From Thalassospira alkalitolerans (lineage in GTDB: Bacteria; Pseudomonadota; Alphaproteobacteria; Rhodospirillales; Thalassospiraceae), in the NCBI RefSeq assembly GCF_002115745.1, contig NZ_JFKB01000021.1, positions 1 to 59,538 of the forward strand: 59,538 bases of DNA. Reading direction: 5' to 3'. Shown in pieces: positions 53,051-59,538 of this stretch. The first letter of the stretch is position 1; each line of letters starts with the position of its first letter. The notes under the pieces were generated by a model. The model did not search any database. It worked only from the letters and a program-made list of their open reading frames with translations, and had not been told where the DNA came from. A program made the translations under genes and the position numbers.

Positions 53051-53914
53051 TCACGTCCTTTCCATCTTAAGCCAGCGTGCACAGGCGATATAGGCTAGGG
53101 TTACGGCTCCCATCAGCACAATCGACAGGGTGGCGGCCATCGGGAAATCGGCCCGGCGTCCCAGTTGCAGCATGATGATCTGTGGCAGGGCCAATTCGTT
53201 ATTGCCGCCAAGGATTTGCGGGGTGATATAATCCCCGATGCATAGCACAAAGGTCAAAAACGCCCCGACCATGATGCCGGGCAATGTCAGCGGCAAGACA
53301 ATATGCCAAAATACCTGAAAACCATTGGCACCAAGATCAGCCGCTGCACGACGATAATTTGGCGGCATCTGAACCAGATTGGCATAGATCGTAAGGGTTA
53401 AAAGCATCACAAAGAAATGCACAAACCCGATGATTGTTGCGGATCGGGTACTTGCCATTTCAAGCGGTTCGGCAATGACACCGATCCAGATCAGCGTATT
53501 GTTGATCACCCCGTTTTTCGCCAGCACCAGCAACCAGGAATAGGACCGCACGACATAGCTGGTCCAGAATGGCAAAACCGCAAGGATAAGTGCCATGCGT
53601 TGCCATTTCTGCGGTACCCGTTCGGCAATAATCCATGCCAGTGGATAGGCCAGAAGAATTGATATGATCGTGACGGTAAAGGTGATCTCAAGCGAGACAA
53701 AAAGCCCCTTAAGCAAGTGGGCCTTTTCGAAAAAGGTGATGTAATTGTCAAAGTTCCACGCCATGACGATCTCGCGCCCTGTGCGGGTCGCAAGGCTGAT
53801 CGCGGTCATGACAATAAACGGGATCACGAAAAAGCAGATCGTCCATAACAGGGCCGGGGTGACAAATCCCCATGCCTTGCGGTTTTCCTGATCTTCAAGA
53901 CTGGCAGCAGCCAT
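53051..53914 (-). CDS. ABC transporter permease, PotB type
   Basis: The 287-residue product has six membrane helices and an EAA-like loop (RRAAADLGANGFQVFWHIVL PLTLPGIMVGA). The start at 53914 is preferred because AAGGA lies seven bases before it; an in-frame ATG eight codons earlier (53938) is possible. It forms the permease pair with the PotC-type protein. Confidence 0.9.
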   Translation of the reverse strand: MAAASLEDQENRKAWGFVTPALLWTICFFVIPFIVMTAISLATRTGREIVMAWNFDNYITFFEKAHLLKGLFVSLEITFTVTIISILLAYPLAWIIAERVPQKWQRMALILAVLPFWTSYVVRSYSWLLVLAKNGVINNTLIWIGVIAEPLEMASTRSATIIGFVHFFVMLLTLTIYANLVQMPPNYRRAAADLGANGFQVFWHIVLPLTLPGIMVGAFLTFVLCIGDYITPQILGGNNELALPQIIMLQLGRRADFPMAATLSIVLMGAVTLAYIACARWLKMERT

Positions 53915-54040
53915 CGCACTATCCTTTGGCGCCTGCATTCATACGCGGGGGCATTGACGCGGTGGTGATCACAAAGCTTAGCGCAAAGCGGGGCAAGGCA
54001 AAGTATTCCGGCTTGCAAAAGCTGTGGGGTGTCGGACGGA

Positions 54041-55138
54041 TTATTGTTGCAGCATCTCGACCCAGGCATCTTGCATCTGGGCATCCAGATTTTCATCCGG
54101 GATCGGATAAAGCTGCGAGTTTTTAAGATAACCCGCCTGATCGTTCCAGCGAAGGGCGGCTTTTTGCGCATCATTAAGGTGTTCACCCGCTTTGGCATTG
54201 GCGGGCATCCCCCAATAACAAGACGATGTTGCAAGCTTCGACTGGCCTTCCGGGCTTAGGATATATTGCACGAATTTAAGTGCCAGATCGGGCTTGGCGC
54301 TGTCTTTCATCACACCAATCGACTGTGCCCAGCGAAGCGCCCCCTGTTTGGGGATAATCCAGTCAAGGTTCGGTTTGTCTTCGGAAAGTACCGCCGTAAT
54401 CCATTCGCCGCCGCCAACCAGAATATCAACCTCGCCGGTGGCAAGGGCGGTTTGCGATGACACGACTTCACCAACCTGTTTGGCAACTTTTTTCATCGCA
54501 AACAGTTTTTCCTTAATCGCGGGCATATCATCCGTGCCCAAATCGGCGGTATCAATGCCAAGGCCCAGCCCGACCAAGCCGATCACCGGCAGGTAATAGT
54601 CATAAACCGCAATGCGCCCTGTATATTTATCCGACCAGATCACCGACATGTCTTCCATGTCCTTGGGATCGACTTTGGTCTTGTCGAACGAAATCGTGTT
54701 GTAGCCAAACTTTTCGGTCACGGCATAGGTTTTGCCATCAACCACGTTGTTTTCTGCCATCACAACTTCGGGAAAGATATCGGAAGTCGGCAGGGCATCG
54801 GCCGGAATTTCGGCCAGCAATCCCATGTCGACCGCGCGGTGCACATCAACACCGTCAATCACAAATACATCCCAGTCGCCGGGGCGTGATTGTTCGATAA
54901 TCGAAAGACCCGCCCCCGTGCCTTCGTATTCTTTCAGATTGACTTTGACGTCGTATTTTTCTTCGAACGGCGCCAGCAAGGCCGGGTCGGTATGGTCGCA
55001 CCAGACAAGTGCGTTCAGTTCTTCGGTGGCCTGTGCCGGGTTGGGCTGCGTTGCGACGGCAACGGCACCAACAATAATGGTTGCGGCACCGGTCAGTAAC
55101 TTTTTCCGGGTAATTCCCGTGGAAACGTGACGAAACAT
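54041..55138 (-). CDS. Periplasmic solute-binding protein, PotD type
   Basis: The 365-residue protein has a signal peptide ending near residue 37 (TQPNPAQATEE) and the polyamine-binding-like fold: LNALVWCDHTDPALLAPFEE, VKVNLKEYEGTG, DWDVFVIDGVDVHRAV, GRIAVYDYYLPVIGLVGLGL, GGGEWITAVLS. It is the first gene of the importer operon. Substrates of such proteins are polyamines or similar cations; which one cannot be said. Confidence 0.9.
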   Translation of the reverse strand: MFRHVSTGITRKKLLTGAATIIVGAVAVATQPNPAQATEELNALVWCDHTDPALLAPFEEKYDVKVNLKEYEGTGAGLSIIEQSRPGDWDVFVIDGVDVHRAVDMGLLAEIPADALPTSDIFPEVVMAENNVVDGKTYAVTEKFGYNTISFDKTKVDPKDMEDMSVIWSDKYTGRIAVYDYYLPVIGLVGLGLGIDTADLGTDDMPAIKEKLFAMKKVAKQVGEVVSSQTALATGEVDILVGGGEWITAVLSEDKPNLDWIIPKQGALRWAQSIGVMKDSAKPDLALKFVQYILSPEGQSKLATSSCYWGMPANAKAGEHLNDAQKAALRWNDQAGYLKNSQLYPIPDENLDAQMQDAWVEMLQQ

Positions 55139-55216
55139 TCGGCTCTCCCTGAATACATGTTGAGGCCTCCCTTATGGGTCTTGGTGGCACTCATGACGGC
55201 GCCTTGAGAAAAATAT

Positions 55217-55262
55217 TGAATGGGTTCATTTTTTGAGTCAATGTAAATTTTGAACCCGTTCA
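55217..55262. promoter_or_regulatory. Paired operator-like repeats in the divergent TetR/importer promoter region
   Basis: TGAATGGGTTCA (55217-55228) and TGAACCCGTTCA (55251-55262) are two copies of a TGAAC-NN-GTTCA half-palindrome, 34 bases apart; together they also form an 11-base inverted repeat with one mismatch. The second copy lies 15 bases before the regulator's ATG. This fits autoregulated binding by the TetR protein. Confidence 0.65.
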
Positions 55263-55277
55263 GTTTTCGGAGGCCCA

Positions 55278-55892
55278 ATGACCGGTTTGCGCGCCCAAAA
55301 AAAAGCGGATAAGAACCGCCGCATTCTTGCGGCCGCGACCAGTTTGTTTCGCGATGTCGGTTACGACAGTGCCCGGATCGAAGACATTGCCGATATGGCC
55401 GGTGTATCGGTCGGGACCTTCTATAACTATTATAAAAACAAGGGTGACATGCTGATGGCGACCGTCTCGATGGAGGTCGAGGAGGTGCTGACATCTGGTG
55501 CAACCCTCATCGCCCATAATCATCTTGATGTTGGCCGGGCATTCGCCGATTTGATCGGCAAATATTATGATCACTCGCTGACTTATCTTTCCAAGGAAAT
55601 GTGGCGAACGGCGATGTCGCTTTCAATTGCTCAGCCCGATTCCCCGTTTTCAAAGCGCTATACTGCCCTTGATCATCGCCTGTCCAAACAGGTCTGTGAT
55701 CTGGTGCGAAACCTTCAAACACGCGGGATTGTTCGCAAGGATGTTGATTGCGATGCGGTGGGGGAAATGGTGTTTAACAACGTCAATATGATGTTTATCG
55801 AGTTCGTAAAGGACGAAGAATTGGACATTGCGGGGCTAAAAAGTGCCGTTGCCCGCCAAAATGCGCCCTTGGCATCCTTGATTACGGTCTAA
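55278..55892 (+). CDS. TetR-family regulator of the importer operon
   Basis: The 204-residue product has a typical helix-turn-helix (NRRILAAATSLFRDVGYDSA RIEDIADMAGVSVGTFYNYY KNKGDMLMA) and a helical C-terminal domain. It is divergent from the PotD-type gene, and paired operator-like repeats fill the 139-base gap. GGAGG precedes the ATG. It is a likely local repressor; the inducer may be the transported compound. Confidence 0.9.
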   Translation: MTGLRAQKKADKNRRILAAATSLFRDVGYDSARIEDIADMAGVSVGTFYNYYKNKGDMLMATVSMEVEEVLTSGATLIAHNHLDVGRAFADLIGKYYDHSLTYLSKEMWRTAMSLSIAQPDSPFSKRYTALDHRLSKQVCDLVRNLQTRGIVRKDVDCDAVGEMVFNNVNMMFIEFVKDEELDIAGLKSAVARQNAPLASLITV

Positions 55893-55932
55893 TACCAATC
55901 ACCCCTTGCCCCGGACGGTTCCTGCCCTTAAC

Positions 55933-55948
55933 TTGACGTAAACGTCAA
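55933..55948. promoter_or_regulatory. Perfect 16-bp palindrome before the MoxR gene
   Basis: TTGACGT-AA-ACGTCAA has perfect 7-base arms. It ends 18 bases before the MoxR start codon and includes TTGACG, a possible -35 element. The sequence resembles operators of MerR-type regulators of acyl-CoA/branched-chain catabolism, but no good -10 box follows. Confidence 0.55.
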
Positions 55949-55966
55949 CCTCTATTGCAGGGCAAA

Positions 55967-56812
55967 ATGAAATTTCAGGGTACGGAAAATTACATCGCGA
56001 CCGAGGATTTGATGGTGGCCGTAAATGCCGCAATCACCTTGCAAAGGCCGCTTTTGGTTAAGGGTGAACCCGGTACCGGCAAGACGGTTCTGGCCGAAGA
56101 AATTGCAAAATCACTTGGCAAGAAACTGATCACCTGGTCGATTAAATCCACCACCCGCGCCCAGCAGGGTCTTTATGAATATGACGCGGTTTCGCGTTTG
56201 CGCGATAGCCAGCTTGGTGACGCGCGCGTGCATGACATTGCCAATTACATCGTCAAGGGCAAGATGTGGGAAGCGTTCGAGGATGAAAGCGCCCCGGTCT
56301 TGCTGATCGACGAGATCGACAAGGCCGATATCGAATTCCCCAATGACCTGCTTCAAGAACTCGACCGGATGGAATTCTTTGTTTACGAAACGCAGCAAAC
56401 CGTCAAGGCGGTCAACCGTCCGATTGTGATCATCACCTCGAATAATGAAAAAGAACTGCCTGATGCGTTCTTGCGCCGCTGTTTCTTCCATTACATCCGC
56501 TTCCCGGATGCGGAAACCATGGCGGCAATCGTCGATGTTCATTTCCCCGATATCCAGAAACGTCTGGTGAGCGAGGCCCTGAACCTGTTCTACGACATCC
56601 GCGACGTCGGTGGATTGAAGAAAAAGCCATCAACCTCGGAACTTCTCGATTGGCTTAAGCTTTTGATGGCCGAAGACCTTTCGCCCGAAATCCTGCGCGC
56701 CAAGGATGCCAAAACCGCCGTGCCGCCCCTACATGGGGCGTTGCTTAAAAACGAACAGGATGTGCATCTGTTTGAACGGCTTGCCTTTATGGCCCGGCGC
56801 GAAGGGCGTTAA
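55967..56812 (+). CDS. MoxR-family AAA ATPase
   Basis: This 281-residue ATPase has Walker A GEPGTGKTVLAEEIA near residue 38, Walker B VLLIDEIDKADIEF, and sensor sequence IITSNNEKELPDAFLRRC. MoxR proteins work with VWA partners as metal- or cofactor-loading chaperones; the next gene encodes such a VWA protein with a gap of six bases. The ATG at 55967 is preferred over an earlier TTG. The target enzyme is not in the window. Confidence 0.92.
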   Translation: MKFQGTENYIATEDLMVAVNAAITLQRPLLVKGEPGTGKTVLAEEIAKSLGKKLITWSIKSTTRAQQGLYEYDAVSRLRDSQLGDARVHDIANYIVKGKMWEAFEDESAPVLLIDEIDKADIEFPNDLLQELDRMEFFVYETQQTVKAVNRPIVIITSNNEKELPDAFLRRCFFHYIRFPDAETMAAIVDVHFPDIQKRLVSEALNLFYDIRDVGGLKKKPSTSELLDWLKLLMAEDLSPEILRAKDAKTAVPPLHGALLKNEQDVHLFERLAFMARREGR

Positions 56813-56818
56813 ACCATC

Positions 56819-58006
56819 ATGTTCACCGGCTTTTTCTATAAGCTGAAAGACGCCCGTGTTCCGGTCAGTTTGCGCGAATATCTGACCTTGATCGAGGCGG
56901 TGGAAAAGGGTCTGGCCGGTTACGCGGTCGAGGATTTCTATTACCTTGCCCGGGCGGCACTGGTGAAGGATGAGCGCAACCTTGATAAGTTTGATCGGGT
57001 CTTTTCCGAACATTTCAAGGGCGTGGTTGATCTGGCCGAGGGCATGGATGAAGTTGCCAAGGCCGATATCCCCGAAGAATGGCTCGCCAAGCTTGCCGAA
57101 AAATTCCTGACCGACGCCGAAAAGGCCGAGATCGAGGCCCTTGGCGGTTGGGAAAAGCTGATGGAAACCCTAAAGCAGCGGCTTGAGGACCAAAAAGGCC
57201 GTCATCAGGGCGGTAATAAATGGATCGGCACCGCCGGAACATCGCCGTTTGGGGCCTATGGCTATAACCCCGAAGGGGTGCGGATCGGACAGGATAAATC
57301 GCGTCATCGCCGCGCGGTCAAGGTGTGGGACAAGCGCGAGTTTAAGAACCTTGATGACAGTGTCGAAATTGGCACGCGCAATATTAAGGTTGCCCTGCGT
57401 CGCCTGCGTAAATGGGCCCGCACCGGGGCGGCAGACGAGCTTGATTTGCCGGGCACCATCACATCAACCGCACGCCAGGGCTGGCTTGATGTGCAGATGC
57501 GCCCCGAACGGCATAATGCGGTCAAGGTCTTGATGCTGTTCGATATTGGTGGGTCGATGGATGACCATATCAAAGTCTGCGAAGAACTGTTTTCCGCGAT
57601 CAAAACCGAGTTCAAGCATCTTGAATATTACTATTTCCACAATTGCCCCTATGAAGGATTGTGGAAGGATAACGCGCGTCGGCGCAGCGATCAGGTTTCG
57701 ACCTGGGATGTGATCAATACCTATGGCGCGGATTACAAACTGGTGATTGTCGGCGATGCCACCATGAGCCCCTATGAAATCACCTATCCCGGTGGGGCGG
57801 TTGAACATTGGAATGCCGAGGCCGGGGCGGTTTGGATGCAACGCTTGCTGGATCATTTCCCGCACGCTGCCTGGATCAACCCACAGGTGGAAAACTGGTG
57901 GCAATATCACGGCTCCATCCAGATCATGCATAAACTGATGGAAGGCCGGATGTATCCGTTAACCCTTGACGGGCTGGATCGTATGACAGGCGAACTTAAC
58001 CGTTAG
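56819..58006 (+). CDS. CoxE-like VWA-domain protein
   Basis: The 395-residue protein starts FTGFFYKLKDARVPVSLREY LTLIEAVEKG and has a C-terminal von Willebrand A domain with the MIDAS motif LMLFDIGGSMDDH near residue 242. That is the CoxE pattern, where D-I-G-G-S is the usual metal site in this subfamily. With the MoxR ATPase before it, the pair probably forms a chaperone complex. Its stop overlaps the convergent hybrid kinase gene by four bases. Confidence 0.9.
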   Translation: MFTGFFYKLKDARVPVSLREYLTLIEAVEKGLAGYAVEDFYYLARAALVKDERNLDKFDRVFSEHFKGVVDLAEGMDEVAKADIPEEWLAKLAEKFLTDAEKAEIEALGGWEKLMETLKQRLEDQKGRHQGGNKWIGTAGTSPFGAYGYNPEGVRIGQDKSRHRRAVKVWDKREFKNLDDSVEIGTRNIKVALRRLRKWARTGAADELDLPGTITSTARQGWLDVQMRPERHNAVKVLMLFDIGGSMDDHIKVCEELFSAIKTEFKHLEYYYFHNCPYEGLWKDNARRRSDQVSTWDVINTYGADYKLVIVGDATMSPYEITYPGGAVEHWNAEAGAVWMQRLLDHFPHAAWINPQVENWWQYHGSIQIMHKLMEGRMYPLTLDGLDRMTGELNR

Positions 58007-59538
58007 GTGTTGAGTGCCTGAGGCATTGAGCCGGTTCCCTTGATTCTGACCATTAAAGAAACGAACTCGTCAAGATTGATCGGTTTGCCTAAATGTTCAT
58101 TCATGCCAGCAGCAAGGCATTCTTCCCGATCAGCATGTGAAGCATTTGCCGTCATTGCAATAATCGGCAGTTCTATTTTTGTTTTGAACGTTCTGATTTC
58201 GCGGGTTGCCTCCAGGCCGTCCATCACGGGCATTTGGACATCCATTATGACAAAGTCGTAAGTGCAATCAGGTGCCAGTGCTTTTTCGACCCCGTCGGCA
58301 CCATTCAGGGCCAAGTCAACGATTGCTCCTTCGCTTTGCAATAAGCCTTTGGCAACTTCTCTGTTTAGGGTGTTGTCTTCGACCACAAGAATGCGCAAAC
58401 CTTCAAGACGTAAAGGTTGTGGATTTGGGGGTATAGTGTCGTGCGTGTCACGTTGATTTGGACTGCCTTCAAGTGCGGCATGAAGTTGTTTGGAAATGAA
58501 AGGTTTCTGAATGTTCCTCAACCGTAATTTTTCATCAATCTGCCGAAGTTTGCTTTTGCCCCGGGAAAGTGAAACGACCTGTGCGTTTGTTGCATTTGTC
58601 AAAGACAGGAATTTCACGAGATCACGGGCGTTATCATCGGATAATTGATGTTCATCAACGACGAATGACATCGACGTCGAGTTTTCAATGCTGCGATTGT
58701 GCATTGCAGCTTTCAATATGGCCAAAGAAGTTATTGTCGTCACATCATATTTCAATAATTCCAAGGATCGCTGATAAATTGGTGCGGCATAATCCATCGA
58801 GGACAAGAGATAAACGCTTTCCCCAGAATGTATCTTTTCGGTGAGATCGGGCTCTTGGTTTGCAGAGGGTGGAAGGTCGAAATCAAGTTCGAATGAAAAG
58901 ATGCTGCCTTTTCCTATTTGGCTTTTAACTTCTACCGTTCCGCCAAGTGCGGACAGGATGCTTTGACTAATGACCAAGCCCAAACCTGTGCCACCAAATC
59001 GGCGGGTGGTCGATGCCTCTGCCTGTGTAAAGCCGGTGAACAGGCGTGATAATTGTTCATCGGAAATGCCGATTCCGGTGTCTTCAATTGCAAAGCGAAG
59101 TCTTGCGGGTGCCGTTTGTGTGCGTTTCACGGGGTAAACCGAAATGCAGACATATCCGTTTTGGGTAAACTTCAACGCATTTCCGGCAATGTTGATTAAG
59201 ACCTGTTGAAGTTTGAGACTGTCACTTATCAATCTTTCGGGAAGGTCCGGCGAGATATCAAAAACAAGGTCAGTTTCATTGTTCTGATCGTAGCCATAAA
59301 GAATATTTCCGAGATCCTCAAGCAACTGAGATAACTCAAAGTCGTGAAAGTCCAGTTCCATCTTCCCGGCTTCGATTTTCGAGTAATCGAGTATGTCATT
59401 CAGTATTCTGAGCAGTGATTTCGCAGAGCCTTGTGCCTTGGCAAGAAAATCGCTTTGGGTTGCCGTAAGGTTGGTTTGCTGTGTCAGTTGCAACATTCCG
59501 AGGATGGCATTCATCGGGGTGCGAATTTCATGGCTCAT
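58003..59538 (-). CDS. Hybrid sensor histidine kinase / response regulator (N-terminus outside window)
   Basis: The visible 511 residues begin at the H-box (MSHEIRTPMNAILGMLQLTQ) and run through the HATPase domain (LVFDIS..., DTGIGISDEQLSRLFTGFTQ, GGTGLGLVISQSILSALGG) to a diverged receiver-like region and then a true receiver (LRILVVEDNTLNREVAKGLL, DFVIMDVQMPVMDGLEATRE). The sensor part lies to the right of the window. Such BarA/ArcB-like kinases often end with an HPt domain; none is seen here. The signal and partner are unknown. Confidence 0.9.
   Translation of the reverse strand: MSHEIRTPMNAILGMLQLTQQTNLTATQSDFLAKAQGSAKSLLRILNDILDYSKIEAGKMELDFHDFELSQLLEDLGNILYGYDQNNETDLVFDISPDLPERLISDSLKLQQVLINIAGNALKFTQNGYVCISVYPVKRTQTAPARLRFAIEDTGIGISDEQLSRLFTGFTQAEASTTRRFGGTGLGLVISQSILSALGGTVEVKSQIGKGSIFSFELDFDLPPSANQEPDLTEKIHSGESVYLLSSMDYAAPIYQRSLELLKYDVTTITSLAILKAAMHNRSIENSTSMSFVVDEHQLSDDNARDLVKFLSLTNATNAQVVSLSRGKSKLRQIDEKLRLRNIQKPFISKQLHAALEGSPNQRDTHDTIPPNPQPLRLEGLRILVVEDNTLNREVAKGLLQSEGAIVDLALNGADGVEKALAPDCTYDFVIMDVQMPVMDGLEATREIRTFKTKIELPIIAMTANASHADREECLAAGMNEHLGKPINLDEFVSLMVRIKGTGSMPQALNT

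Overview
This window looks like chromosome of a motile marine alphaproteobacterium. Gene content and protein sequences suggest the Rhodospirillales, most like Thalassospira; that genus is my inference from recall, not a search. Supporting signs are FliX, CckA, a DksA that has lost most of its zinc-site cysteines, a sigma-54 flagellar hierarchy and a GTTC-N7-GTTC SOS box before recA. I saw no rRNA, tRNA, CRISPR array, insertion sequence or prophage.

Positions 1-30 kb hold a large flagellar and chemotaxis locus. On the minus strand, flgI-flgJ-flgN-flgK-flgL-fliW-flagellin run as one block, with flgF-flgG-flgA-flgH as a second block. fliX and dksA lie between them on the plus strand. From 12.2 to 23.3 kb a plus-strand run reads fliL, fliM, a DUF6468 protein, a MotE-like protein, cheY, cheZ, two MotB-like proteins, a very large TPR protein and a Sel1-repeat protein. 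At 23.4-26.1 kb the minus strand carries fliP, fliO, a small helical protein, a FlhB C-domain paralogue and csrA. flgB-flgC-fliE, then fliQ-fliR-flhB, and then the cell-cycle kinase gene cckA follow on the plus strand. Five sites fitting the sigma-54 -24/-12 pattern stand before the flagellin gene, flgI, flgH, flgF and flgB. The flagellin leader folds into a hairpin that pairs the start codon and places the Shine-Dalgarno in the loop. This fits control by CsrA and FliW, both encoded here.

Positions 32.8-48.8 kb are a mixed housekeeping and accessory stretch. It holds a periplasmic binding protein, a PH-domain membrane protein, a class D beta-lactamase with all catalytic motifs, a DMT permease, nikR and recA with its SOS box. 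It continues with two entericidin-like lipoproteins around a DUF1328 membrane protein, a NIPSNAP protein, a GNAT acetyltransferase, alaS, a DUF2254 membrane protein, a TetR-MFS pair, a TPR protein and an unrecognised lipoprotein.

Positions 48.9-59.5 kb hold a tight minus-strand operon: a PotD/PotB/PotC/PotA-type ABC importer, a metallo-beta-lactamase-fold hydrolase and an aldehyde dehydrogenase. A divergent TetR regulator sits over two similar operator-like repeats. A MoxR ATPase/CoxE-like VWA pair follows, preceded by a perfect 16-bp palindrome. The window ends inside a hybrid sensor kinase gene.
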